A stretch of 64,000 nt of DNA from Paenibacillus guangzhouensis. Its GTDB lineage: Bacteria; Bacillota; Bacilli; Paenibacillales; Paenibacillaceae. Positions within the stretch are counted from its first letter, which is position 1, and the number at the start of each line of letters is the position of its first letter. The DNA is taken from NCBI RefSeq assembly GCF_009363075.1, contig NZ_CP045293.1, positions 992,001 through 1,056,000 on the forward strand, written 5' to 3'. This document shows positions 1-7,071 of the stretch, piece by piece. The position numbers were made by a program, and so were the translations under genes. The notes below the pieces were generated by a model. It did not search any database. It saw only the letters and a list, made by a program, of their open reading frames with translations, and was not told where the DNA came from.

Positions 1-429
1 TTAGATCGTATTAGGATTACCGTAGAAGCGAATGACACGGATTATGAAGATACTTGTAATAAATTATATCAATATAATGTTCAGGCAACGAATGGATTAC
101 TTCAACAGCCAGGCAAGGATATCAATTTATATTTAAGAGATGAATCAGATAAAGTCATTGGCGGTCTATTCTGTGAAACTTGGTTATATGGCTTATATCT
201 GGATGTTTTTTGGATCGCTGATGAGTATAGACATCAAGGATATGGAAAAGTCATGATAGTCGAGGCTGAAAGATTGGGCAAAGAACTTGGATGTACATTT
301 GCTCATACTTGTACATTTTCATATCAATCGCCAGAATTTTATAAGAATATGGGTTATGAGGTTTTTGGCGTTAATGATGAATACCCAGACGGAATTAAAC
401 AATACTTTCTGAAAAAGAAATTGAAGTGA
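1..429 (+). CDS. GNAT-family N-acetyltransferase (5' end missing)
   Basis: The reading frame is open from the first base of the window to TGA at 427-429, so the start lies outside. The visible 142 residues are most of a GCN5-related acetyltransferase domain. A beta strand with DVFWIADEYR leads into the acetyl-CoA pyrophosphate-binding loop RHQGYGK at about residues 78-84, followed by a helix and the C-terminal FYKNMGYEVFGV strand typical of the fold. The acceptor substrate cannot be read from the sequence. It is the first of a same-strand run of small enzyme genes and lies 41 bases before the Nudix gene. Confidence 0.85.
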   Translation, partial: LDRIRITVEANDTDYEDTCNKLYQYNVQATNGLLQQPGKDINLYLRDESDKVIGGLFCETWLYGLYLDVFWIADEYRHQGYGKVMIVEAERLGKELGCTFAHTCTFSYQSPEFYKNMGYEVFGVNDEYPDGIKQYFLKKKLK

Positions 430-470
430 AGATTATCTAAGAGAGCGATTCCCGATCAGAGGTGAACATT

Positions 471-914
471 TTGAGTGATTATATTCGTGAACTGAGGACA
501 TTAGTAGGAACCAGGCCCCTTATTTTAGTCGGCTCAGTTGTAATCGTTATGAATGAAGACCAACAGATCCTTTTGCAACACAGACGTGATGGAGATTGGG
601 GGTTGCCGGGCGGATTAATGGAGCCTGGGGAATCACTAGAAGATACGGCAAGAAGAGAAGTGCGTGAAGAGACCGGTTTGGAGCTTAATAAGTTATCGTT
701 GCTAGATGTTTTTTCGGGGCCAGAATTGTATTTGAAATTAAAGAACGGTGACGAACTTTACTCCGTTACGACTTTATATCTCTGTAACGATTTTTCAGGT
801 GATTTAGTATCCGATCAAGTGGAATCATTGGACATCCGGTTTTTTAATATAAATGATCTCCCCAAGCTGAATCCAGCTAATCGGATTTATATGGATAAGT
901 TCTTAAATCAATAG
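471..914 (+). CDS. Nudix hydrolase
   Basis: A 147-residue Nudix hydrolase. The Nudix box runs from about residue 47 to 69: GG-LMEPGESL, then the RREVREETG helix, which supplies the metal-binding glutamates. Such enzymes cleave nucleoside diphosphates linked to another moiety; the exact substrate is unknown. TTG at 471 is chosen because AGAGGTG (458-464) sits 6 bases upstream and the protein then begins SDYIRELRTLVG, as usual for this subfamily. An in-frame GTG at 462 overlaps that ribosome binding site. No partner gene suggests a pathway. Confidence 0.87.
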   Translation: MSDYIRELRTLVGTRPLILVGSVVIVMNEDQQILLQHRRDGDWGLPGGLMEPGESLEDTARREVREETGLELNKLSLLDVFSGPELYLKLKNGDELYSVTTLYLCNDFSGDLVSDQVESLDIRFFNINDLPKLNPANRIYMDKFLNQ

Positions 915-977
915 ATTGAGCAAGTAAACTGGTCCGTAGATACAAGAACCGTTGTACGACAGAACGGAGATGAATCC

Positions 978-1508
978 ATGAACGTAACAATACATCTGAC
1001 AGACCCAGATACTAAATTTATCATCAACAATCTATACCCCTTATATTTGCATGATTTATCTGAAATATGGGAATGGAAACCTAATAAGTACGGGGTTTTT
1101 GAAGATGACGAGACAATGACATTGATTGAGCAAAATAAAGTATTTGATATATGGTGGTCGAAGCCATCCATACTATTTCCCTATTTGATAAAAGTAGAGG
1201 AAATTCCAGCAGGATTTGCTCTCGTGGCTACACCGCCCCACACACCTCATGGAAGTGAATTTTTTCTAAATGAGTTTTTTATTTTACGATCATTCCGTGG
1301 TCGAGGTGTGGCTGAAGCTGCGGCCGTTCAAGTGTTTGATAACCATCAAGGCACGTGGGAATTGCAAACGAACCCAGAAGAAACCAATAAGCGAGCACAG
1401 ACTTTTTGGCGAAGGACAATTCATCATTATACTATTGGAAATTATGAAGAGGAAACAACAGAAACCAAAAATGATGGTAAAAAGATGATTTTTAGATTTT
1501 CAAAGTAG
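978..1508 (+). CDS. GNAT-family acetyltransferase, predicted
   Basis: A 176-residue protein with the acetyl-CoA loop RSFRGRGVAEAAA at about residues 104-116, preceded by the strand FFLNEFFIL. This matches the small predicted acetyltransferase group in which the loop is R-x-x-R-G-x-G. The N-terminal half (DLSEIWEWKPNKYG) is the less conserved substrate side. ATG at 978 follows CGGAGATG (964-971) at a good distance. The gene stands alone between the Nudix gene and the toxin unit; substrate unknown. Confidence 0.8.
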   Translation: MNVTIHLTDPDTKFIINNLYPLYLHDLSEIWEWKPNKYGVFEDDETMTLIEQNKVFDIWWSKPSILFPYLIKVEEIPAGFALVATPPHTPHGSEFFLNEFFILRSFRGRGVAEAAAVQVFDNHQGTWELQTNPEETNKRAQTFWRRTIHHYTIGNYEEETTETKNDGKKMIFRFSK

Positions 1509-1520
1509 GAATATGGAGAT

Positions 1521-1559
1521 TTGAGAACACTTGTACGCAGATGTAAATAAAGGTAAAAT
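1521..1559 (+). promoter_or_regulatory. Probable promoter of the toxin gene
   Basis: TTGAGA (1521-1526) and TAAATA (1544-1549) are separated by 17 bases. A second possible pair is TTGTAC (1531-1536) and TAAAAT (1554-1559), also 17 bases apart. Either would give a leader of roughly 50-60 bases before the toxin ribosome binding site. Position and spacing are seen directly; activity is inferred. Confidence 0.4.
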
Positions 1560-1600
1560 ATAACTACAATTGAATCTTGGGTGGTCATGGTTTCCCTTCG

Positions 1601-1611
1601 AAAGGAGGTGA
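1601..1611 (+). promoter_or_regulatory. Exceptionally strong Shine-Dalgarno of the small toxin
   Basis: AAAGGAGGTGA is an 11-base match to the 3' end of 16S rRNA, placed 4 bases before ATG 1616. An over-long Shine-Dalgarno of this kind is a hallmark of type I toxins of the TxpA/BsrG/YonT kind in Bacilli. The preceding CCCTTCG could pair weakly with part of it, a possible way to limit translation. Confidence 0.7.
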
Positions 1612-1615
1612 GGCC

Positions 1616-1711
1616 ATGGAAGTGAAAGATGCATTAACGATAATGTTCCTATTTGGATCATTCATTCTTGCTCTTTTAACTTACATTAATAATAACAACA
1701 AGAAAAAGTAA
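1616..1711 (+). CDS. Putative holin-like type I toxin, 31 residues
   Basis: A 31-residue peptide beginning MEVKDALTIMFLFGSF: one hydrophobic membrane segment (about residues 8-24) followed by a polar tail INNNNKKK. Its start, length and lysine tail match the holin-like toxin family of Bacilli, normally silenced by an antisense RNA from the opposite strand near the 3' end. The very long ribosome binding site and a strong terminator directly behind the stop codon fit that family. The antitoxin RNA promoter could not be picked out with confidence. This is the best-supported gene here that is too short for ordinary gene calling. Confidence 0.8.
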   Translation: MEVKDALTIMFLFGSFILALLTYINNNNKKK

Positions 1712-1748
1712 AACCCACCCTAAGATTAGCAGCCGAAGGTGGGTTTTC
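1711..1748 (+). terminator. Terminator of the toxin unit
   Basis: AAACCCACC (1711-1719) pairs perfectly with GGTGGGTTT (1738-1746) around an 18-base loop; TTTTCG follows. The upstream A tract lets the hairpin work on the other strand too, as expected where a convergent antitoxin RNA overlaps the toxin mRNA. Confidence 0.75.
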
Positions 1749-1802
1749 GTTCGTTCTTAACTGACTAAGAAGGGGATAAACCATCCAAGCCAATTGTATG
1801 GG

Positions 1803-1830
1803 CCAAGTGTTAGCGCACTTGGTCTTTATT
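1803..1830 (+). terminator. Hairpin with weak U tract upstream of the cupin gene
   Basis: CCAAGTG (1803-1809) pairs with CACTTGG (1816-1822) around a 6-base loop and is followed by TCTTTATT. It could be a weak terminator or a leader hairpin of the cupin gene 80 bases downstream. The T tract is interrupted, so the role is uncertain. Confidence 0.4.
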
Positions 1831-1910
1831 ACTATATCATACCATATGTAAAAACATGTATCAAAGCAATTATGAAAAACGATACAAATGACAATAGAGG
1901 GGGATCGACG

Positions 1911-2411
1911 ATGAAACAGCTAGTAAGTGAAGCCGTAATGAAGTTAGCTGAACAAATCCAATTACCTGAGAGAGTTTTTCACATGGAAGATTTACCTTGG
2001 GTCCCTTTTGATGAAGGGGAAGTGAATTGTCATTTCAAACCATTGCGATTTGATCTAACGACAGGATCATGGACATATTTGTTTAAGATCAAGAGCAATA
2101 AAATATTAACTCGTCATAGACATACGGGCGGAAATGTTATTGGCTATAACCTTCAAGGACAATGGAGATATGAAGGTCGTGATTGGGTAGCTAGGCCTGG
2201 ATCATTTATTTTCGAACCCCCTGGAGACGTTCATACATTAATTACGGGCGATGAAGAAGTCATTACGTTGTTTATCCTTGGAGGCGCCCTACAATACTTT
2301 GACGAGAATAATATGATTATTGGTCAAGACGATGTCTATACCGTACTGAAGAAGTACAGAGATTATTGTGAAGAGAACAAGATAGATGTGATTGAGGAAC
2401 TTATTTATTAA
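1911..2411 (+). CDS. Cupin-fold protein, 2,4'-dihydroxyacetophenone dioxygenase-like
   Basis: A 166-residue single-domain cupin. Metal-ligand motif 1 is seen as TRHRHTGGNVIGYNLQGQWRY (about residues 65-85). Motif 2 is the PGSFIFEPPGDVHTL stretch (about 95-109). This pattern resembles the ChrR/dihydroxyacetophenone-dioxygenase branch, which binds Fe or Zn through these histidines and a glutamate. ATG 1911 is taken because AGAGGGGGA (1896-1904) lies just upstream; an in-frame upstream extension would run through the leader hairpin. No aromatic catabolism genes lie nearby, so the dioxygenase activity is only a family guess. Confidence 0.75.
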   Translation: MKQLVSEAVMKLAEQIQLPERVFHMEDLPWVPFDEGEVNCHFKPLRFDLTTGSWTYLFKIKSNKILTRHRHTGGNVIGYNLQGQWRYEGRDWVARPGSFIFEPPGDVHTLITGDEEVITLFILGGALQYFDENNMIIGQDDVYTVLKKYRDYCEENKIDVIEELIY

Positions 2412-2434
2412 ACATAAGGGACAGGTGACAGAAC

Positions 2435-2767
2435 ATTAAATTGCTTTTTATTTGTAGTCGCAATCAATGGCGTAGTTTGACGGCAGAGAAGATTTTTGAT
2501 GAAATTCATGGTTATGAAGTACGGTCAGCTGGAACGGAAGAAGGAGCAAGAATCAAGGTAACTGCAGGACTAATAGGTTGGTCTGATATGATTTTTGTAA
2601 TGGAGAAGAAGCATAGTAGAAGGTTAAGAGACAAGTTTGCTTATGCGATAGAGAATAAGCGACTGATATGTCTAGATATTCCGGACGATTACAGATTTAT
2701 GGATGAGGAATTAATAGAAATATTAAAGTCGAGCGTATCGGAATACATTGAAATGCCGGAATCATGA
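2435..2767 (+). CDS. Low-molecular-weight protein-tyrosine-phosphatase-like protein, possible ATT start
   Basis: A 110-residue protein with the phosphatase loop C-SRNQW-R-S (C-x5-R-S) at residues 6-13, where the cysteine is the nucleophile. It is shorter than classical low-molecular-weight phosphatases (about 150 residues) and belongs to a compact group. The ribosome binding site AGGTGA (2423-2428) ideally serves ATT 2435, giving KLLFICSRNQWRS. TTG 2441 is the alternative, 12 bases away. An in-frame TGA at 2426 rules out earlier starts. The stop overlaps the next gene in ATGA, so the two are probably translationally coupled. Confidence 0.7.
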   Translation: MKLLFICSRNQWRSLTAEKIFDEIHGYEVRSAGTEEGARIKVTAGLIGWSDMIFVMEKKHSRRLRDKFAYAIENKRLICLDIPDDYRFMDEELIEILKSSVSEYIEMPES

Positions 2768-3258
2768 TCTATCCATGTGAGAAGACAGAAGGCTTATATG
2801 AAAGCGACACTAGATCTGTTAAGGGTGTGGCGAATTGCTTTGACTTAGCGATATGGCTTATGGAGGAATTTAGAGAAAGTGGAATTTCCGCATATGCGAC
2901 CGGTCATGACTTACATACACCGCATGCTCATGTCGCCGTCGTGGCAATCAATGAAGAGGGGCACAAGTATTTTTGGGACTTGGGGGATCAATGGATTGAT
3001 CCAATACTAATCGAAAGAGATAACGAAGATTATTGTGAGGACGCGTTGGATGGGTTTGTAACCGAGGGAAAGATCCGTGTTGAGGCTTCGCCTAGTACCG
3101 TAAATTTCAACTATATTCGACCGAATGGAAAAGTGAGTCAGCAGAAATTTGATCTACAACCCATTCAGCGCGAGGAGCTTCTCATGTGGAGTGGGCGGAT
3201 CGAATTAGGGTCGTGGACAATTATTTCAATACGGGCGTCCGTGAACAGGAGTGGTTAG
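2764..3258 (+). CDS. Unrecognised protein with transglutaminase-like Cys-His-Asp arrangement; C-terminus altered
   Basis: A 164-residue protein starting in the ATGA overlap with the phosphatase gene. The order Cys25 (ANCFDLA), His56 (HAHVAVV) and Asp72 (FWDLGDQW) resembles the catalytic triad of papain/transglutaminase-fold enzymes, but I do not recognise the family. From about residue 140 (after LQPIQREELL) the frame runs into DNA that, in another frame, encodes the end of a methyltransferase. The last 24 residues therefore look like read-through past a deletion junction near 3183-3190 rather than a native C-terminus. Confidence 0.55.
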   Translation: MIYPCEKTEGLYESDTRSVKGVANCFDLAIWLMEEFRESGISAYATGHDLHTPHAHVAVVAINEEGHKYFWDLGDQWIDPILIERDNEDYCEDALDGFVTEGKIRVEASPSTVNFNYIRPNGKVSQQKFDLQPIQREELLMWSGRIELGSWTIISIRASVNRSG

Positions 3259-3440
3259 GGGGAAAGGCAATAAAATACCATAGAACCATCGAAGATTATT
3301 TTAATGCTCTCCAACAAGCTGGCTTTACTATCAAATCGCTTCGAGAGTCGAGGCCAAGGGAAGAGAATTTTGAGAACGTTGAGACCTATCACCGAAGAAT
3401 GAAAATACCCCTTTTTCTGTTTTTCGAGGCAAGAAAATAA
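3186..3440 (+). pseudogene. C-terminal remnant of a SAM-dependent methyltransferase
   Basis: In this frame 84 residues can be read, including DNYFNTGVREQEWLGG, KYHRTIEDYFNALQQAGF and a strand ending in LFLFFEARK. That is the usual C-terminal 75-80 residues of a class I methyltransferase, where a lid region and the last beta strand lie. The N-terminal SAM-binding part (the D/E-x-G-x-G-x-G loop) is absent upstream; the preceding DNA encodes the transglutaminase-like protein in another frame. The ATG at 3186 has no convincing ribosome binding site. I read this as a gene fragment left by a deletion. Confidence 0.7.
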
Positions 3441-3462
3441 CCATGTGAAGGAGGACGGGGCG

Positions 3463-3975
3463 ATGGATAAAGGGAAAATTATCTTTTTGAATGGCGTAAC
3501 CAGCTCGGGTAAAACTTCTATTGTCGATGCCTTGCAATCCTACTCCGAACCATTTTTTTATGTCGTTGCCAATGACCTGTTTGAACAAATGATAGGCGAA
3601 AAACATCTGCATGAAGATTATTGGCAGCATTTAAGTGAAGTCGTTATCATGATGTATCACACAGCAAGACTATTCTCAGATCACGGTAAGCATATTTTAA
3701 TTGATGGGATCCTTGTCGAAAGACCAGAGTTAAAGCCGCATTATAATAAAGTCAAAGCTATTTTTAAGGGATATCCGTTGGAGATCGTTGAGGTATTCTG
3801 TCCTTTGGATATATGTCGCAAACGCAATATTGAGCGCGGTGATAGAACAGCAGATCAGTCAGATCGGCAGAGTGAAATAATGGCTGAAAACATTCAATAT
3901 TGTTGCACGGTCGATACCAGTTTGAACACACCAGAAGAATGTGCAGAGATTATTATAAATACGTTGTTTAATTAA
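3463..3975 (+). CDS. Chloramphenicol phosphotransferase-like P-loop kinase
   Basis: A 170-residue P-loop protein beginning KGKIIFLNGVTSSGKTS, with Walker A G-V-T-S-S-G-K-T at about residues 10-17. ILIDGILVERP gives a Walker-B-like acidic centre near 80-90, and an RKRNIERGDR basic lid helix lies near 130. This layout is that of the chloramphenicol 3-O-phosphotransferase-like family, although members act on varied small molecules. GAAGGAGGA (3448-3456) precedes ATG 3463 by 6 bases; GTG 3445 is a less likely start. The next gene is an aminoglycoside-phosphotransferase-like kinase. Confidence 0.75.
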   Translation: MDKGKIIFLNGVTSSGKTSIVDALQSYSEPFFYVVANDLFEQMIGEKHLHEDYWQHLSEVVIMMYHTARLFSDHGKHILIDGILVERPELKPHYNKVKAIFKGYPLEIVEVFCPLDICRKRNIERGDRTADQSDRQSEIMAENIQYCCTVDTSLNTPEECAEIIINTLFN

Positions 3976-3994
3976 ATTGAATCATGGAGGAGAT

Positions 3995-4927
3995 ATGGCT
4001 TCAGATCTTAGGCGTACTATTCAAATGACCGTTGCTCGTTTCATTTCACCGCATGCTGAAATTTTGAGTATTAAAGATCACGATATAGCTCATGGCGTGT
4101 CCGCCGTTGCACTTAGAAGACATGAAATAGAGTTAAGGAACAATCATCATCACAGTAAGATTAATCTTATATCAAAGAAAGCTACTTGGAGAGAAAGACG
4201 TGTGATGTATCGACTCCAAGATCAGTTCGCTAATGTGCCTTTTAGTTATACGTACAATTTGGAGAGCAGCCATAGAGAATATCTTTGTATGCAGGATATA
4301 GATTATGAAACAGATTACAGCAATCTGGATATGGAACTGCTTCAAAACAAAGAACGGTTCGCACTGGCACACATCCACTCAGTCAATTTCAATAAAGCGC
4401 ATGAATTGAGTTGGCTTCCGCGTGTAAGCACGAAATACATTGAATCCGTTCTCCATGAGAAATGGAGACCTAGCTGGGACAATGCCCAAAATGATGCGGA
4501 TTTTAAACACCAATTCGGGCATTACATTTCGGAGATTAATAAATCCGTAGAGCATATCGTCGAAGATATGGAGCGGGTTCTCCGAGATGAAGGATCCCAT
4601 ACCCTTATTCATAATGATTTACATCCAGGGAACACATTAGTTTACAAGAACCAGGATGTTTTTTTTATTGATTGGGAAGAGGCACATTACGGTTCCTTAT
4701 ATTTAGATGCAGCACTTCGATTTAGAGAAATCACGCAAGCAGAGAATTATAGAGATGTATTAAATGAAGAGGGCTTAAATCTCTCAGAAGAAAAATTTAA
4801 ATTGCACTATACGATTGCTTCACGGTATTTGGGCTTCCGATATATGTCATGGTTCTTGAACACTTGGAAAGAAGATGAGAGATGGCGGGATGAATTGAAG
4901 AAGTACTTAAACATGGCACTATTGTAA
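3995..4927 (+). CDS. Aminoglycoside phosphotransferase (APH) family kinase
   Basis: A 310-residue protein kinase-like fold. The catalytic loop HNDLHPGNTLV (about residues 204-214) carries the aspartate and the metal-binding asparagine of the H-x-D-x-x-x-x-N motif; FFIDWEEAHYG (about 220-230) is the equivalent of the DFG loop. ATG 3995 follows GGAGGA (3986-3991). Substrates of the family include aminoglycosides, choline, homoserine and others, so resistance should not be assumed. It is the first of three APH-type kinases in the window. Confidence 0.78.
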   Translation: MASDLRRTIQMTVARFISPHAEILSIKDHDIAHGVSAVALRRHEIELRNNHHHSKINLISKKATWRERRVMYRLQDQFANVPFSYTYNLESSHREYLCMQDIDYETDYSNLDMELLQNKERFALAHIHSVNFNKAHELSWLPRVSTKYIESVLHEKWRPSWDNAQNDADFKHQFGHYISEINKSVEHIVEDMERVLRDEGSHTLIHNDLHPGNTLVYKNQDVFFIDWEEAHYGSLYLDAALRFREITQAENYRDVLNEEGLNLSEEKFKLHYTIASRYLGFRYMSWFLNTWKEDERWRDELKKYLNMALL

Positions 4928-4978
4928 AAAAGATGATGAATGAAAAATGAAACAAAATACTCAGGTGGGGAAATAACA

Positions 4979-5593
4979 ATGAAAATTTTTCTAGTAAGAC
5001 ACGGTCTGGATGAAGATGGTTTTCGCGGCGGTTGGAGTCATAGGGGATTAGTTGAACTAGGCATCCTTCAATCAAGGAAACTTGCAGCGTATCTACAAGA
5101 GCATTCTGACCAATATCGTATAAATACAATTCTGAGCAGCGATCTAGCACGCGCTGTTGAAACGACAAGAGAAATTGAACAAATCCTTAAAGTACAGGCC
5201 ACGTATACGGAAGCGTGGAGAGAAATGAATAACGGGGTACTTGCTGGGATGTCCCATAAAGAGGCCGAAGAAAATTATCCTGGGCTTTACTTTAACACGC
5301 TTCAGATGGAGACCCCTTTTCCAGGAGGCGAAACTCCATTACATTTTTATAACAGAATTAGGACAGCATTTGATAGCTTATGTACGATGCTAGAAACCCA
5401 AGAGAAAGACACGAATGTATTGTTAGTAACACATGGGGGTGTCATCAACGTCTTGTATTATGTTCTACTTGGAGAGGAATGGACCAATAAATCTTCTTTC
5501 TTCCCAATTGATAATACAAGTATACATACGGTTGAGAGGCGATTAAATACATGGGAAATTACAGAAAGGAATATAACTATACATTTATCGTGA
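4979..5593 (+). CDS. Histidine phosphatase family protein (first of two)
   Basis: A 204-residue branch-1 histidine phosphatase. The N-terminal RHG motif in FLVRHGLDEDG (about residues 4-14) provides the phospho-accepting histidine. SSDLARAVETT (about 59-69), a central EMNNGVLAG acid-bearing segment and VTHGGVINVL (about 158-167, second catalytic histidine) complete the fold. ATG 4979 has AGGTGGGG upstream. A second member lies at 6415, separated by an alpha/beta hydrolase. The physiological phosphoester is unknown. Confidence 0.82.
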   Translation: MKIFLVRHGLDEDGFRGGWSHRGLVELGILQSRKLAAYLQEHSDQYRINTILSSDLARAVETTREIEQILKVQATYTEAWREMNNGVLAGMSHKEAEENYPGLYFNTLQMETPFPGGETPLHFYNRIRTAFDSLCTMLETQEKDTNVLLVTHGGVINVLYYVLLGEEWTNKSSFFPIDNTSIHTVERRLNTWEITERNITIHLS

Positions 5594-5642
5594 TTTTTGA
5601 TTTAGGTTGGTGCTATAAAACTGATTTTAAGGGATGATTCAT

Positions 5643-6425
5643 TTGGAAGATCCGTTAATCTTTTGTTATAAGAAATCAGAGCCGTATCAAAATCTTAAAC
5701 TTTATATCACACGACCGAAGATACCAAGCATTCATTGTCCTGCAATAATATTCTTTCACGGTGCAGGCTTTACGAATAATAAGGTCACGCCAAGGCAGTT
5801 TCAACAACATGCTCTGCATTTTGCGTCGCTGGGGATGGTTACTATTCTTGCGGAATATCGGCCACTTGAGGTGGAGGGACGCTTCTCTCCAATGGATAGT
5901 ATTATGAATGCAAAGTCAGCCATTCGATGGACAAGGGAGAATGCAAGAGATCTTGGCGTTCACCCGAATAAGGTCGTCGCGGCCGGCGCCTCTGCCGGAG
6001 GGTATCTGTGCCTATGTGCTGCCATGATTGATCAATGTAATGATCCGGGCGATAATGAACGGATAAGCGCTCAACCGGATGCATTGATCATATTTAATGG
6101 CGGCGTAGATGCGAAGATGCTCATCGATCTTTTTCCTGCATTAGAGGAGCCTTTGTTAGCTGCGTCCCCGGTTACGAAAGTGAAGGCCAACTTGCCTCCG
6201 AGTTTGTTTTTTCATGGCACGGATGACGTGAATATACCTATTCAAGAAGTAATTGATTTTACTAGCAATATGGTCGACCACGGAAATCTATCAATTTTAG
6301 TTCCATTTGAAGGACTGGGGCATGGATTTTTTAATTATGGGAACATGGATAATCAGCCCTATCTGCAGACAATTCGAGAGATGGAAAAATTTTTGAAAGG
6401 AATGGATTTTTTAGATGAAGAATAA
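5643..6425 (+). CDS. Alpha/beta hydrolase (esterase/lipase, HSL-like)
   Basis: A 260-residue alpha/beta hydrolase. HGAGFTNN (about residues 38-45) is the oxyanion-hole loop, GASAGGYLC (about 115-123) carries the nucleophilic serine in G-x-S-A-G-G, HGTDDVNIP (about 197-205) the acid and GHGFFNYG near 225 the histidine. These are features of the hormone-sensitive-lipase-like/DUF-type carboxylesterases. AAGGGA (5629-5634) points to TTG 5643; ATG 5634 would sit directly on the binding site. The end overlaps the next start by 11 bases, so the two genes are co-transcribed. Confidence 0.8.
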   Translation: MEDPLIFCYKKSEPYQNLKLYITRPKIPSIHCPAIIFFHGAGFTNNKVTPRQFQQHALHFASLGMVTILAEYRPLEVEGRFSPMDSIMNAKSAIRWTRENARDLGVHPNKVVAAGASAGGYLCLCAAMIDQCNDPGDNERISAQPDALIIFNGGVDAKMLIDLFPALEEPLLAASPVTKVKANLPPSLFFHGTDDVNIPIQEVIDFTSNMVDHGNLSILVPFEGLGHGFFNYGNMDNQPYLQTIREMEKFLKGMDFLDEE

Positions 6426-7050
6426 GACTACAATTTTCTTAGTAAGGCATGGGCAAACAGAATGGAATGTACTGCATAAATTACAAGGACATCAAGATTC
6501 ACCATTAACTGAATTAGGGATCAAGCAGGCGCAATGGTTAGGGGAATCTCTTCAGAATGAGCCCATAGACGTTATTTATTCAAGTTCAAGTCCTAGAGCA
6601 CGCAAAACCGCTGAAATTATTAAAGGTACAAGAGAAATCGATATATATGAAAGCGATGATTTAAAAGAAATTCATTTGGGTGTGTGGGAAGGCAAACGCC
6701 AAGATGAAGTAAAGGGGTTATCTCCGGATCAATTTCAGAATTTTTGGCATGATCCCGCGGAGTTTCAAGTGCAGCATAGTGAAACGTTCAAAGACGTGTC
6801 TAATCGTGCATTACATCAATTACACGAAATGATTAATATGAACCAAGGAAGATCCATACTCATTGTAACCCATACCGTTGTTGTAAAATTGCTTATGGCC
6901 TATTTCGAGAATCGACCGATGAAGGATATTTGGAATCCACCGTATATCTATCCGGCCTGTCTATGTAAGATTGAGTTGGAGCTGAATCAATCAAAAATCC
7001 TGTTGCATGGCGATATTAGCCACTACAAAGAAAGTCCTGTTTTAGGTTAG
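6415..7050 (+). CDS. Histidine phosphatase family protein (second of two)
   Basis: A 211-residue branch-1 histidine phosphatase: FLVRHGQTEWN at residues 8-18, the SSSSPRARKTAEII helix, DLKEIHLGVWEGK for the acid/base region and VTHTVVVKLL with the second histidine. This is closer to the classical PhoE/CobC/GpmB type than the copy at 4979. It overlaps the alpha/beta hydrolase gene by 11 bases and is probably translated by coupling with it. Substrate unknown. Confidence 0.85.
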   Translation: MKNKTTIFLVRHGQTEWNVLHKLQGHQDSPLTELGIKQAQWLGESLQNEPIDVIYSSSSPRARKTAEIIKGTREIDIYESDDLKEIHLGVWEGKRQDEVKGLSPDQFQNFWHDPAEFQVQHSETFKDVSNRALHQLHEMINMNQGRSILIVTHTVVVKLLMAYFENRPMKDIWNPPYIYPACLCKIELELNQSKILLHGDISHYKESPVLG

Positions 7051-7071
7051 TTCGCGCAAGGGGGAACACTT

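Noticed and set aside
1801-1900. T-box or metabolite riboswitch before the cupin gene
   Set aside because: Only one 7-bp hairpin is present; no T-box sequence, specifier loop or other conserved riboswitch core.
4797-5168. 123-residue minus-strand frame across the APH and phosphatase genes
   Set aside because: Spans two good genes on the other strand and has no start signal.
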